Shown: positions 18,512-27,654, numbered from the stretch's first letter. The stretch: DNA of 64,000 nt from Chengkuizengella axinellae (GCF_030730905.1 NZ_JAVAMP010000014.1:47740-111739), one strand, 5' to 3'. Notes: generated by a model from the letters alone, not told the origin. Numbers and translations are program-made.

Positions 18512-19897
18512 TCATCTATATGAATTTCTTTTTTGCTTCCCATTTGATCTCTTATTATTTTTATTGTTCATACGATTACTTGTTTTAGTATCATTTTTTT
18601 TGCCAGAGGATTTTGTTGAATTTCTACCTGCTCCTCTTCTGCTTTCACCTTTTCTAGTTTCTCCCTTTTTCCCTTTTTGCTCTTTATTTCCATTTGATTT
18701 ATTATTTTTATTTCCGAATTTACCAGCACTACTTTTCTTTGAATTCGTTCTTTTAGATTGATTAGATCTCTGAACTGTAGAATGCCCTTCAACCTTTTCT
18801 TTTTTAATGGATAAGTTAATGCCTTTCTCGATTTGATTTAAAGCCATTCTATCTTTTTGTGCAACAAACGTAATGGCTAATCCTTTTTCACCAGCCCGCC
18901 CTGTTCTTCCTATACGGTGAACATAGCTTTCTACGTCTTGCGGGATATCATAGTTGAAAACATGTGTAACTCCTTCGACATCTAATCCGCGAGCAGCAAC
19001 ATCAGTAGCGATTAAAAATTGTATTTTCATTTCGCGGAAACGTCTCATCACCTGTTCTCTTTTGGCTTGAGATAAATCTCCATGAAGTTCGTCTGAAATC
19101 AACCCTCTTTCTTGCAAAGCCTCATTTAATTTACTTGCTCTGCGCTTAGTTCGACAAAAAATGATCGCTAAAAACGGACGGAATTTTTCAATCGTGCTTA
19201 TTAAAGCCTCTTCCTTAGCTCGATCTGTCGTTTCAATGACGATTTGTTTGATATCCTTTACTGTGATTTCCGTATCTTTGACACGAATATCCTCTGGTTT
19301 ACGCATATAGCGATTGGCCAATGATCGTACTTGCTGCGGCATCGTTGCTGAGAACAACATTGTCTGTCTAGTGGAAGGAGTACGCTGAATAATTTCTTCT
19401 ACTTCAGATAAGAAACCGATATGCAGCATTTGATCTGCTTCATCTAGAACAAGCATAGAAACCTGGTTTAACTTGATCGTTCCACGACCTAAATGATCTA
19501 TGATACGACCTGGAGTCCCCACGATAATTTGATTATTTCCCTTTAATTTGTGCAGCTGTTTTTCCACATCCTGTCCACCATAAACAGCTAGAACGTTAAG
19601 TTTATCTATCTTTGCAACAAGTTTTTTTACTTCCGCCGTTACTTGAAGAGCTAGCTCACGTGTTGGTGTAACAATGATTGCTTGAATTTCTGGTTTATCA
19701 GGATTTATTTTTTCTAAAATCGGTAGGACAAAAGCTAAGGTTTTCCCTGTTCCAGTTTGAGCCTTGCCAATAACATCTTTTCCCTCTAATAAATGAGGAA
19801 TCGCTTGTTGTTGTATCGGTGTAGGTGTAAAGATTCCATTTTCTTTTAGGAGGTTGTTAATTTCATCTCTTATTCCGAGTTGTAAAAAGTTTTGCAT
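18512..19897 (-). CDS. DEAD-box ATP-dependent RNA helicase (Csh-type)
   Basis: A 461-residue RNA helicase with all core motifs: Q-motif [10 protein letters not shown], Walker A AQTGTGKT (46-53), PTREL, DEAD (152-155), SAT (183-185), then [27 protein letters not shown] and [10 protein letters not shown] in the second RecA domain. Residues from about 372 form a basic, Lys/Asn/Ser/Arg-rich disordered tail of about 90 residues, as in cold-shock RNA helicases. Expected roles are RNA unwinding, ribosome assembly or mRNA decay. It is a single gene with its own terminator. The exact Csh paralog cannot be decided, so no symbol is given. A plus-strand open frame over the tail is only the antisense of this low-complexity region. 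Confidence 0.92.
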   Translation of the reverse strand: MQNFLQLGIRDEINNLLKENGIFTPTPIQQQAIPHLLEGKDVIGKAQTGTGKTLAFVLPILEKINPDKPEIQAIIVTPTRELALQVTAEVKKLVAKIDKLNVLAVYGGQDVEKQLHKLKGNNQIIVGTPGRIIDHLGRGTIKLNQVSMLVLDEADQMLHIGFLSEVEEIIQRTPSTRQTMLFSATMPQQVRSLANRYMRKPEDIRVKDTEITVKDIKQIVIETTDRAKEEALISTIEKFRPFLAIIFCRTKRRASKLNEALQERGLISDELHGDLSQAKREQVMRRFREMKIQFLIATDVAARGLDVEGVTHVFNYDIPQDVESYVHRIGRTGRAGEKGLAITFVAQKDRMALNQIEKGINLSIKKEKVEGHSTVQRSNQSKRTNSKKSSAGKFGNKNNKSNGNKEQKGKKGETRKGESRRGAGRNSTKSSGKKNDTKTSNRMNNKNNKRSNGKQKRNSYR

Positions 19898-19963
19898 ATT
19901 CGTTACCTTCTTTTTTTATATATATTAAATATCCTTTTCTCATTCAAGGTATTTTATCCAGTT

Positions 19964-19988
19964 AAAAAAGCACCGCAATGGGTGCTAT
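19964..19988 (-). terminator. Hairpin with minus-strand T-run, upstream of the helicase gene
   Basis: AGCACC pairs with GGTGCT around a short loop. On the minus strand the hairpin is followed by six T residues. The sequence closely resembles 20689-20714, with stem bases changed in a compensating way. It would stop leftward transcription before the helicase gene. Confidence 0.5.
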
Positions 19989-20134
19989 CATCATCAATAT
20001 TTATATCTGAACATATACACTTTATCATATAATACTAGTCCCGCAAAGGTTTTATTTGTGAAACCTATATTTAAAATCTTCGTAATAAATAATAATCTAC
20101 AATCCAAAGGAGATCCATTCAATCATTTAAAGAA

Positions 20135-20161
20135 ACTTTTCTTCTAAATTACCATATAATA
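20135..20161 (+). promoter_or_regulatory. Sigma-K-type promoter for three small membrane protein genes
   Basis: AC (20135-20136), then 16 bp, then CATATAATA (20153-20161) fits the sigma-K pattern AC-N16/17-CATAnnnTA exactly. The first start codon is 33 bp further on. This points to expression in the mother cell late in sporulation. Confidence 0.55.
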
Positions 20162-20193
20162 GGATTAAGAAATAAAAAAGAGGAGGTTATAAA

Positions 20194-20436
20194 ATGATAT
20201 GGCTTATTTTTCTGATTCCTTTTGTTATTTTGTTGGGCATTGCCATTTATATTGATAAAAAGAATAAAAATCAGACAACAAATATTCCTCATGGTCAATC
20301 TCACTTATTCTATCCGCCTGATAGAAGCGGCAATTCTGGAGGTAATTCTGGCGGTAATTCTGGTCAGAATGCTAATCATGATGTTCATGACCATTCATGT
20401 CGTGAATCAAGTGGCAGTGACACAGGCTCATATTGA
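20194..20436 (+). CDS. Small single-span membrane protein, copy 1 of a tandem family
   Basis: An 80-residue protein with an N-terminal membrane helix (about residues 2-19, ending in GIAIYIDKKN) and a hydrophilic tail rich in Gly, Ser, Asn and His. The tail includes a GNSGGNSGGNSG repeat and HDVHDHSC, which might bind metal. The ribosome site GAGGAGG is excellent. Two similar genes follow directly, all sharing the pattern of a short apolar helix followed by GIAIY(I/V)D(K/R)(K/R)N. No family is recognised. The sigma-K-like promoter upstream suggests a spore-associated role. The N-in orientation and anchoring are inferred. Confidence 0.75.
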   Translation: MIWLIFLIPFVILLGIAIYIDKKNKNQTTNIPHGQSHLFYPPDRSGNSGGNSGGNSGQNANHDVHDHSCRESSGSDTGSY

Positions 20437-20474
20437 AATCGTATTCTAATAAAATTTTAATTGGAGAGATTCAT

Positions 20475-20666
20475 ATGTTATTCCTTATTTTCCTCATTCC
20501 GATCATTATTGTGTTAGGCATAGCCATTTATATTGATAAAAAAAATAACCAACCCAAAATTCAAGATGACTCTTCCCCAGAAATATTTAATCCTGGTGCC
20601 AACCAAAGTGAATGGTCACATAAAGGTTCAAACCATAATTCAGATCATAATGATTCTAGTTCATAA
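20475..20666 (+). CDS. Small single-span membrane protein, copy 2 of a tandem family
   Basis: A 63-residue protein starting at ATG 20475, nine bases after GGAGAG; an earlier in-frame start at 20433 lacks a ribosome site and would overlap the upstream gene. The helix LFLIFLIPIIIVLGIAIYID is nearly identical in design to copy 1. The tail is polar and ends in HNSDHNDSSS, rich in His, Asn and Ser, without the Gly-Asn-Ser repeat. It is 38 bp from copy 1, so the two are probably co-transcribed. Function unknown. Confidence 0.7.
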   Translation: MLFLIFLIPIIIVLGIAIYIDKKNNQPKIQDDSSPEIFNPGANQSEWSHKGSNHNSDHNDSSS

Positions 20667-20688
20667 TGATTCTTCTTCATGTAAACTC

Positions 20689-20714
20689 AAAAAAAGCACT
20701 GCTATGAGTGCTAT
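20689..20714 (-). terminator. Hairpin with minus-strand T-run between small protein genes 2 and 3
   Basis: AGCACT pairs with AGTGCT; seven A residues precede it on the plus strand, giving a T-run on the minus strand. It may stop transcripts coming from the ABC exporter genes. It is a variant of 19964-19988 with compensatory stem changes. Confidence 0.5.
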
Positions 20715-20761
20715 ATAATCAGAATGATTTCAAGTTATGTATACAGAAAGGAGAGAATGAT

Positions 20762-20944
20762 ATGTTTTGGCTCATTTTTATCATCCCCATTGTGATTGTT
20801 TCAGGCATTGCTATCTATGTTGACAGACGAAATAGGAAACAGACATCTATTGATACTGCATCACAGGTAGAACCCTATGTAGGCAGTATGCTGAACAACC
20901 ACTCAAATTCACCTTCAGACAATGGAGATTCTGGTACTTACTAA
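20762..20944 (+). CDS. Small single-span membrane protein, copy 3 of a tandem family
   Basis: A 60-residue protein starting at ATG 20762 after AAAGGAGAG. The membrane helix FWLIFIIPIVIVSGIAIYVD and the following RRNRK match copies 1 and 2. The tail is polar (Ser, Asn, Asp) and ends in GDSGTY, much like the SGSDTGSY end of copy 1. It is separated from copy 2 by 95 bp containing a hairpin, so it may have its own promoter. It ends 16 bp before the convergent ABC exporter gene. Function unknown; a sporulation role is inferred from the cluster. Confidence 0.7.
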   Translation: MFWLIFIIPIVIVSGIAIYVDRRNRKQTSIDTASQVEPYVGSMLNNHSNSPSDNGDSGTY

Positions 20945-20960
20945 AATCTTATTGCTCTGA

Positions 20961-22724
20961 CTAAGAAGTAGAAGCTGTTTGCTCAGCCTTTTTTCCTTTC
21001 TGTAACTGATACATTTTGTGATATCTGCCTTGCAATTCCATCAACTCATTATGTTTACCCCGTTCTACAATTTCACCTCTATGAAGTACGAGAATTTGAT
21101 CTGCATCCCTAATTGTAGACAGCCTATGTGCAATTACAAATGTTGTTCTGCCTTCACTTACTACCTTAAGCGCTTCTTGAATCAAACCTTCAGTTTCACT
21201 GTCTATACTTGCTGTTGCTTCGTCTAGTATTAAAATCGCAGGATCAAATGCCAACGCTCTTGCAAATGAAATTAATTGTCTTTGTCCCGCAGACAATGTA
21301 CTGCCTCGCTCAACAACGGGTTCATCATATCCATTTGGAAGCTTTTCAACAAAGGTCGATGCCCCTACTTTTTGAAGCGCTTCTTTCACTTTATTCATAT
21401 CTATTTTTTTATTATATAAACTAACATTAAATTTAATATCCCCCGCAAAGAGAAATGGATCTTGCAATACAATTCCCATATGTTTTCTCAAAGCTTGTTT
21501 AGATAAGGTAGTCACATCTACATTGTCTATTGTGATCTTACCTTCATTAGACTCATAAAATCCCAATAAGAGATTCATAATTGAACTTTTTCCCGAACCA
21601 GTATGTCCTACAAGCGCGATTGTTTCTCCTTTTTCGGCTTCAAATGAAATATTTTTCAATACATTTTCACCTGATTTATAAGCAAAAGTCACATCATGAA
21701 ATCGGACTTTCCCCTTTGGACGAGGTTCTTGCTCTGCATTAGAAACTTCCGTTCCATCCATGTCGAGTATCGTAAATACTCTTCCTGCTGAAACAAATGC
21801 TCTCTGAGCATTTGTAAGCTGATCAAATATCCCTATAATCGGTTGGAAAATCCGACCTAAGTAGTCAATAAAAACGTAAAATACTCCGAACTGTATCGCG
21901 CCCTCAAGGGACTGGCTTCCAAAGTACCAAATAACCATCGCTGTTACTAATCTGCCAATCGTTCCAACTGCATTACGAGATGAAAGTGCAAACACCCGAA
22001 TTTGTTTCATCTGGTTTTCGTAACGATCCTGATTTAAATTTTCAAATTCTTCAACCGTCAACTTTTCACGACGAAATGCTTGAATGATAGGCATCACATT
22101 AATAGATTCATTAATCATTGCATTCATATCACTTAAACGAGCACGCATAATCGTAATATATACTTTTGCATATTTAAGATGTACATACATAATCAACACA
22201 AAAATAGGTAGTAGAAGAAGACAAAGAAGTGCCAACCTAGCATCTAATATGAACAGAAACACATAAATCCCAATCAACTGTACTGAGCTTACAACAAAGG
22301 TAGCCATAAAACTCATAAATAAATCACGTATAGCCTCAGTGTCATTCGCTATTCGAGATACAACTTGACCAATTGGTGTATTATCAAAATATCGGATAGG
22401 GATGCGCTGAATATGTTTCATTAAATCCATCCGCATATTCTTAATAATACGTAAAGCAGTTGTTTGCAATGCATATCCCTGTACAAAATTCAAAATACTT
22501 GCTATTAACAAAAGAACAATGTATAGACCAATCAAACTAAAGATAGGAGCCATTTCGATGACATCTTTAGTAAGATGATCATCAATGATGATCTGTAGAA
22601 TTAATGGTCCTCCTAGCTCAGCTCCTACAGCACCACAAAGTATGAGGAGTGCAGCTAAAATTCTAAATTTATAATGAAGAGCGTATTGAAAAAGCCTTCT
22701 GGAAACTTTTTGTTTCGGTTCCAT
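20961..22724 (-). CDS. ABC exporter half-transporter, catalytic subunit (YheH/BmrD-like)
   Basis: A 587-residue half-transporter: six membrane helices (about residues 15-300) fused to an ATPase domain. Walker A is GHTGSGKSS, the Q-loop LQDPFLF, the signature LSAGQ, Walker B plus catalytic glutamate ILDEATASID and the switch AHRLS. The signature has Ala in place of the first Gly of LSGGQ. It is paired with the gene at 22788, 63 bp upstream. Such pairs form heterodimeric multidrug or lipid exporters in which one ATP site is degenerate; here the intact Walker B Glu is in this subunit. Length is shorter than Bacillus subtilis YheH, so the exact ortholog is not assigned. Confidence 0.88.
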   Translation of the reverse strand: MEPKQKVSRRLFQYALHYKFRILAALLILCGAVGAELGGPLILQIIIDDHLTKDVIEMAPIFSLIGLYIVLLLIASILNFVQGYALQTTALRIIKNMRMDLMKHIQRIPIRYFDNTPIGQVVSRIANDTEAIRDLFMSFMATFVVSSVQLIGIYVFLFILDARLALLCLLLLPIFVLIMYVHLKYAKVYITIMRARLSDMNAMINESINVMPIIQAFRREKLTVEEFENLNQDRYENQMKQIRVFALSSRNAVGTIGRLVTAMVIWYFGSQSLEGAIQFGVFYVFIDYLGRIFQPIIGIFDQLTNAQRAFVSAGRVFTILDMDGTEVSNAEQEPRPKGKVRFHDVTFAYKSGENVLKNISFEAEKGETIALVGHTGSGKSSIMNLLLGFYESNEGKITIDNVDVTTLSKQALRKHMGIVLQDPFLFAGDIKFNVSLYNKKIDMNKVKEALQKVGASTFVEKLPNGYDEPVVERGSTLSAGQRQLISFARALAFDPAILILDEATASIDSETEGLIQEALKVVSEGRTTFVIAHRLSTIRDADQILVLHRGEIVERGKHNELMELQGRYHKMYQLQKGKKAEQTASTS

Positions 22725-22787
22725 GATATATCACTCCTTTAAAAATGGTTTGAGTGGGGAATGTTGCATCAAAACCTACTGTATATA

Positions 22788-24527
22788 CTAATCTAGGCTA
22801 GCTTCCATTTGTTGATGCTCCCACTGTTCTTTGTACCAACCACCATGAAACATAAGCTCTTCATGAGTTCCTTCTGCAATCACTCTGCCTTCATCCATCA
22901 CTAGAATCCAATCTGCGTGACTCACTGCTGATAATCGATGAGAAGTAATCAACGTTGTTTTGCCAGCACGCTCACTTCTAATTTCATGAAGAATTTTATT
23001 CTCAGTTTTTGCATCCACTGCAGACAACGAGTCGTCTAATATTAGAACTTCAGCATCAAGCAACAAGGCTCTAGCAATAGCAACACGCTGCTTTTGACCT
23101 CCTGATAGCATCACACCCTGCTCCCCAATTAATGTTTCCAAACCATCAGTCATCCTCGCAACATCTTTTGTGAAGGAAGCCATTTTGACAGCACGATCTA
23201 TTTCTTCTTGTGTTGCATCTGGTTTACCTAATTTAATATTTTCCTTTAATGTTTTAGATAAAAGCATATGCTCCTGCGGTACATAGGAAATCCAGCCTTT
23301 CATTTTCTCCAAACTAATTTGTTCCACAGGAATATCAGAAATAAACAACCTTTCTTTGTCGATAGGATATTGCCGTAATAATTGTTTTAACAACGTGCTC
23401 TTACCACTGCCTGTTCTACCTACGATTCCTAATGTCTGTCCTTGCTCCAAACGAAAGGATAGTCGCTCCAAGCTAGTTGTATTCGAACCTGGATATTTAA
23501 AAGTAAGATTCTTCATCTCTATACTTGTTGGAGCACCTACTTTTGTTATCTCTTCTGCATTCTTTACATCTGATTCTTGTAATAAAACATTTTCCATTCG
23601 GTCTGCAGAAGCACTTCCACGCTGCAGCACATTTATGAATTCTCCAAAGGCAATCATTGGCCAAATCAACATGCCTAAAAAGATGTTGAACGTAATTAAT
23701 TCACCTAATGTAATTTCATTTTGATATACCAAATAGGAGCCATAACTAATTCCTATTGCAACACTTAGACCCACAATAAGTGAAATAGACGGTTGAAAAA
23801 GAGCGTTAAATATGGCCACTTTTCTATTTTTATCCAACACTTCTGTAGTTACCTTATCAAAAGCGGAGATATCATCTTCCTCTTGAACATAGGAACGAAT
23901 TACTCTCATTCCTGATATGGATTCCAGTGCTTGATCATTCATCTTTCCAAATGAAGCTTGAGCTCCCAGGAAATTGACTCTTACATTTTTCCCAAGCTTG
24001 TTAATTACCAAAGCTAGAAATGGGAGAGGAATGAATGCAGCCAGCATCAATTTATAACTAATCAAAAAGACCATCATAACAACTACAACCGAAACACCTA
24101 CAATCGTATTTACCAAGGTCATTACACCAAACCCAGCCGTTTGTCCGATTGCCAGCACATCGTTTGTAGCTAAAGCCATTAAATCCCCTGTAGTGTTTCT
24201 ATGAAAAAAACTAGGTGTCATTTTAGTTAGTTTGGTTAAAAGCTTTTTTCTTAAAATACTTTCAATTAGTGCCGAGTTGCGAAACAAAGACATAATCCAT
24301 ATGTAAACTAAGATGTAAAGTAAAATACCTAAAACAACCAATAAAAGTACGGTTTGGGTTAAAGATTCAGATGTTAACTGACCTTCTCGAATTTCATCTA
24401 CCGTTTTCCCTATCATAATGGGAGGTATCATCGTAAGGAGAGTCACAATAGTCATAACCGTAATCGCTAACACATAACTTTTCCAACGTTCTTTGAAAAA
24501 CCATTTTAGTTTGATTACAAAAGACAT
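22788..24527 (-). CDS. ABC exporter half-transporter with non-canonical Walker B (YheI/BmrC-like)
   Basis: A 579-residue half-transporter with six membrane helices and a C-terminal ATPase. Walker A is GRTGSGKST, the Q-loop VPQEHMLL, the signature LSGGQ, Walker B LILDDSLSAVD and the switch SHRLS. The residue after the Walker B Asp is Asp rather than Glu, the hallmark of the degenerate site of heterodimeric exporters such as BmrCD. It would therefore pair with the subunit encoded just downstream. A YdbC-like gene ends 59 bp upstream in the same direction. I found no clear attenuator peptide gene of the BmrB type in that gap. Substrate unknown. Confidence 0.88.
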   Translation of the reverse strand: MSFVIKLKWFFKERWKSYVLAITVMTIVTLLTMIPPIMIGKTVDEIREGQLTSESLTQTVLLLVVLGILLYILVYIWIMSLFRNSALIESILRKKLLTKLTKMTPSFFHRNTTGDLMALATNDVLAIGQTAGFGVMTLVNTIVGVSVVVVMMVFLISYKLMLAAFIPLPFLALVINKLGKNVRVNFLGAQASFGKMNDQALESISGMRVIRSYVQEEDDISAFDKVTTEVLDKNRKVAIFNALFQPSISLIVGLSVAIGISYGSYLVYQNEITLGELITFNIFLGMLIWPMIAFGEFINVLQRGSASADRMENVLLQESDVKNAEEITKVGAPTSIEMKNLTFKYPGSNTTSLERLSFRLEQGQTLGIVGRTGSGKSTLLKQLLRQYPIDKERLFISDIPVEQISLEKMKGWISYVPQEHMLLSKTLKENIKLGKPDATQEEIDRAVKMASFTKDVARMTDGLETLIGEQGVMLSGGQKQRVAIARALLLDAEVLILDDSLSAVDAKTENKILHEIRSERAGKTTLITSHRLSAVSHADWILVMDEGRVIAEGTHEELMFHGGWYKEQWEHQQMEASLD

Positions 24528-24586
24528 ATATATACTCCTTTTCTTTCTAAAATCAAATTACTATACACTACGAAAAGATCTTCTTA

Positions 24587-24808
24587 CTAGAAATCAATTT
24601 CATTTAATAGCTGTTTCAATTCCTTTAGCTCTTCATGGGATAAAGTAACACCTTTCCCCATTTTTTCATGATCTGGTGACCAATCACGAATATCATATTT
24701 AGGATCACGGCCATTCCAGCTAATTAAGTTCAATTCTTTCTTCCATCCTTTTGGTGATTCAGAAAGGATTGCAATTGTTTTTAAAATTTCATATTTGAGT
24801 TCTGGCAT
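24587..24808 (-). CDS. YdbC/PC4-family single-stranded nucleic-acid-binding protein
   Basis: A 73-residue protein matching the bacterial YdbC family, relatives of eukaryotic PC4. Recognisable blocks are KYEILKTIAILSESPKGWKK, LNLISWNGRDPKYDIRDW and MGKGVTLSHEELKEL. Family members dimerise and bind single-stranded DNA. The start has GGAGG 8 bp upstream. It is upstream of and co-directional with the ABC exporter pair, 59 bp away, so co-transcription is possible but functional linkage is not obvious. Confidence 0.88.
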   Translation of the reverse strand: MPELKYEILKTIAILSESPKGWKKELNLISWNGRDPKYDIRDWSPDHEKMGKGVTLSHEELKELKQLLNEIDF

Positions 24809-25041
24809 AAGTTATACCTCCGTTTTATAATGTAAATAATACTATAATTTCCCATCCCGTAACTTAAAGTTATTCAGTTGGGTGATTTTTTGATAATTAC
24901 TTATTATTTTTCATCTAATTTATGATCGTAAGACATAATTATACCATAAAACTACATTAGAACAAATGTTTGTTTTGAGTAGCTGATTTTACATTGTCAT
25001 CCATTTTTTCAGCATATATTATTAATTTAGGAGGTGTCGAC

Positions 25042-25215
25042 TTGAACAAACCAATTGGATTTCTAATTATTGCATTATCTCTTTTAACTTTCGTTTTAAT
25101 TATAAACCTTGAAAATTTTAGAGATGATTCAAGTACTGCAACTATTTCTTTTTTAATCATTGTTGCAGTCTTTATCATTGGGATATTATTAGCTTATAAA
25201 GAAGATAAAAAATAG
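25042..25215 (+). CDS. Small hypothetical two-span membrane protein
   Basis: A 57-residue protein starting with TTG at 25042, six bases after GGAGG; earlier in-frame starts have no ribosome site. It has two membrane helices (about residues 5-21 and 34-51) joined by a short polar loop (ENFRDDSST) and a basic C-terminus (YKEDKK). No family is recognised. It lies alone between the YdbC-like gene and a NUDIX remnant. A longer antisense open frame covers the same bases, but it has no ribosome site. Confidence 0.6.
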   Translation: MNKPIGFLIIALSLLTFVLIINLENFRDDSSTATISFLIIVAVFIIGILLAYKEDKK

Positions 25216-25295
25216 TTTTATTTTTTAAAGAAGATAACAAATAATCAGTGAAATGTATCAATAATTATTATTATAGGTTGTAGGAGGTTAGTTAA

Positions 25296-25464
25296 ATGTT
25301 CGTAGTAAATGTTGAAGCAGCAATTCTCTAAAATGGAAAATGGTTTAAAAGAAAGTATCGAACAAGCCCACCGAATATTATTGGAAGGATCTCTAATCCC
25401 ACTTCCTCAATTTAATCAATTCCTTAAATATAGTTCTATCACTCAATTACAAATCATGTTCTGA
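25296..25464 (+). pseudogene. Remnant of a NUDIX hydrolase gene
   Basis: A strong GGAGG precedes an ATG that starts MFVVNVEAAIL and then meets a stop. The start resembles the N-terminus of Bacillus NUDIX hydrolases (MFVVNVEGAI...NGKW). NGKW follows in the same frame right after the stop. A second frame from 25333 reads on with SIEQAHRILLEGSL, which resembles the segment before the NUDIX box, and ends at 25464. No Nudix box (GX5EX7REUXEEXGU) remains. Reading it as a decayed gene is an inference from these short matches; the 43-residue second frame might instead be a small gene. Confidence 0.35.
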
Positions 25465-25492
25465 CATAAGTAAAAAATCATATCATACACTA
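25464..25492 (+). promoter_or_regulatory. Candidate sporulation promoter of the oxalate decarboxylase gene
   Basis: CATACACTA (25484-25492) fits both the sigma-E -10 (CATACAnT) and the sigma-K -10 (CATAnnnTA). An AC at 25464-25465 is 18 bp upstream, one more than usual for sigma-K, and an ATA lies at 25466-25468. The start codon is 46 bp downstream. Confidence 0.4.
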
Positions 25493-25537
25493 AAACTAAT
25501 TAAGCCATGGGTTTTCCAATAATGAGGAGATGTTGTT

Positions 25538-26716
25538 ATGACTAAACGACCTCAAAATCAACATGGGTATGGGGATATCCCCCAGCCAATTAGAGAAGAT
25601 GGGGCAGGAGCAACTGATTTAGGCCCCCGGAATATATGTAGAGATTTAGAGAATCCTGACATGTTCGTACCACCAAAAACCGATGATGGAAGAATTCCAA
25701 ACCTCAAATTTTCTTTTTCAGATACAAATATGCAGCTGTATCAAGGTGGATGGAGTAGAGAAGTAACCGTAAGAGAGTTACCTATTGCAACAACTCTCTC
25801 AGGTGTTAATATGCGTCTCACACCAGGTGGTGTTCGAGAGATGCATTGGCATAAACAAGCGGAGTGGGCCTATATGTTATTAGGAACAGCACGAATCACA
25901 GCAATGGATCAGGAAGGGCGAAATTTTATTGCTGATGTAGGGGAAGGACATTTATGGTACTTTCCTCCTGGAATGCCTCACTCAATTCAAGGGTTAGAGG
26001 ATGGTTGCGAATTTATACTCGTGTTTGACGACGGGAGTTTCTCAGAAAGTGATACATTCACCATATCAGATTGGTTTGCACATACTCCAAAGGAGGTTTT
26101 ATCCGCCAATTTTGGTGTTTCAGAGAATGCATTTGCTCATATCCCCAAAAATCAAACGTACATGATCCAAGCCAAAGTGCCTGGTTCATTAGAAAGTCAA
26201 ATGGTAGAAAGTCCATATGGCAATGTACCAAAAAGCTTCACTCATAATTTACTTGCCCAGAAGCCGATTACAACATCAGGAGGCACAGTGAGAATAGTAG
26301 ATTCAACTAACTTCCCAATTTCTACTAGAATTGCAGCAGCATTAGTAGAAATCAAACCTGGAGCGATGAGGGAAATGCATTGGCATCCAAACAATGACGA
26401 ATGGCAGTACTACCTAACTGGTGTGGGAAGAATGACAGCTTTTGCTGCAGACGAAACTGCACGTACTTTTAATGTTAGGGCTGGGGATGTTGGATACGTT
26501 CCCTTTGCCTTTGGACATTACATACAAAACATTGGAAATGAAAGTTTATGGTTTCTTGAAATGTTTCAAAGCAATCGATTTGAAGATATTTCATTAAATC
26601 AGTGGATGTCACTAACCCCTCAGAAACTTGTTCAAAGCAACTTAAATGTTGGACCTGAATTAATGAAAGCATTACGAAAGCAAAAGTGGCCTGTTGTTAA
26701 GTATCCTAAGTTTTGA
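25538..26716 (+). CDS. Oxalate decarboxylase, bicupin Mn enzyme (OxdC/OxdD family)
   Basis: A 392-residue bicupin. The N-terminal cupin has the metal ligands H103, H105, E109 (MHWHKQAEW) and H148 (GMPHSIQ). The C-terminal cupin has H281, H283, E288 ([10 protein letters not shown]) and H327 (FGHYIQN). The flexible lid over site 1 reads S169-E170-S171-D172, against SENS (161-164) in Bacillus subtilis OxdC; the catalytic Glu is kept, so decarboxylation of oxalate to formate and CO2 is expected rather than oxidation. There is no signal peptide. The possible sigma-E/K promoter and the DUF2935 neighbour, 71 bp downstream, suggest a spore-coat form like OxdD. Confidence 0.9.
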   Translation: MTKRPQNQHGYGDIPQPIREDGAGATDLGPRNICRDLENPDMFVPPKTDDGRIPNLKFSFSDTNMQLYQGGWSREVTVRELPIATTLSGVNMRLTPGGVREMHWHKQAEWAYMLLGTARITAMDQEGRNFIADVGEGHLWYFPPGMPHSIQGLEDGCEFILVFDDGSFSESDTFTISDWFAHTPKEVLSANFGVSENAFAHIPKNQTYMIQAKVPGSLESQMVESPYGNVPKSFTHNLLAQKPITTSGGTVRIVDSTNFPISTRIAAALVEIKPGAMREMHWHPNNDEWQYYLTGVGRMTAFAADETARTFNVRAGDVGYVPFAFGHYIQNIGNESLWFLEMFQSNRFEDISLNQWMSLTPQKLVQSNLNVGPELMKALRKQKWPVVKYPKF

Positions 26717-26787
26717 ATAATACTCTTAAATGGATAGGCTGATGCATAATATGAAGTTGAAAATGAAAATGTAGAGGAGGACTAGCA

Positions 26788-27627
26788 TTGAACAATCACT
26801 TCGAGGTAACAGCATGGGAAGAACATCAATTTTGGCTGGAAATACTAGAAGATCATGCCCATTTTATTCACGATTTCCTATCACCATCTGAAGAAAAGTG
26901 GATTGGAATAGCAAATCAATACATCACTTCTTTTCGAGCTTTAAGAAGTAAGCTGAATTCGATCGATCCAAAACATTCCTTTTCCTCAATCGAGATGAGA
27001 AGATTTTCTACCGAGGTTTACCCTGTTGCAGAAGGATTTTATAAATTTGAAGGGCATCTGCAGCACTTGCGACTTCAAAACAAAGTAAATTTAAACATGT
27101 GGCCATCCTACTTAAATGGAACATTAAGCGAAAATAGAGAATACCTCAGAATATTATCTTTTTCCGTACGAGGACAAATCCCTACACCTTTGCCTTTAGT
27201 TGATTTACTGGACTTATGGTTAGAGGATCATTTAGGACACGCACAATTATTTATCGATATTATGGACCCTTCAGAAATTTTCTTGATACAGCAAGCTGAA
27301 AAGTCAATCCAAGAATTTCGCGCACATATGGTTAAAAATCGCCAAATTAAAGGTTATTTGATATTCACTGCACCAGGCTTCCCTGTTCAAACCGCTTTTG
27401 CAAAGGATGTATCCAAGTCGGTCATTTCATTATTTGAATTAGTTGAAAAATTAGTTGAAAAATATAAAGGCACTGAGGTTTTAAACAGATCTACTCTTCG
27501 ATTCATAGAACATCACTTTCCTGAATCCTGTTACTTTCTACGCAAACTTGCCTTTTACAATCCAGATATATATCAAATTCCAAATTGTCCTTTAACAAAA
27601 CCATCATTCCCCATAGAGAATGAGTAA
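26788..27627 (+). CDS. DUF2935 protein (double ferritin-like helical bundle)
   Basis: A 279-residue protein matching DUF2935, in which two repeats form ferritin-like helical bundles. The first repeat begins WEEHQFWLEILEDHAHFIHD and the second is recognisable at LWLEDHLGHAQLFIDI. The repeated E/H positions (EEH...EDHAHF, EDHLGHA) are probable metal ligands. The start is TTG after GGAGGA. It follows the oxalate decarboxylase gene by 71 bp and shares a terminator region, so the two may be co-transcribed. Members are common in spore-forming Bacillales, but no function is established as far as I know. Confidence 0.85.
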   Translation: MNNHFEVTAWEEHQFWLEILEDHAHFIHDFLSPSEEKWIGIANQYITSFRALRSKLNSIDPKHSFSSIEMRRFSTEVYPVAEGFYKFEGHLQHLRLQNKVNLNMWPSYLNGTLSENREYLRILSFSVRGQIPTPLPLVDLLDLWLEDHLGHAQLFIDIMDPSEIFLIQQAEKSIQEFRAHMVKNRQIKGYLIFTAPGFPVQTAFAKDVSKSVISLFELVEKLVEKYKGTEVLNRSTLRFIEHHFPESCYFLRKLAFYNPDIYQIPNCPLTKPSFPIENE

Positions 27628-27654
27628 ACCACTGAACTTATGTCCAGTGGTTTT
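27626..27654. terminator. Bidirectional intrinsic terminator
   Basis: AAACCACTG pairs with CAGTGGTTT. A T-run follows on the plus strand. It serves the DUF2935 gene and, on the other strand, the thioredoxin-like gene ending at 27668. Confidence 0.75.

Noticed and set aside
18507..18761. Plus-strand hydrophobic frame
   Set aside because: Antisense of the basic tail of the DEAD-box helicase; low-complexity shadow.
22725..24586. BmrB-like attenuator peptide before the ABC exporter
   Set aside because: The gaps before both ABC genes are about 60 bp and contain no leader peptide or terminator pair.
24957..25178. 73-codon minus-strand frame
   Set aside because: It lacks a ribosome site and is antisense to a better-supported small membrane protein gene starting at 25042.
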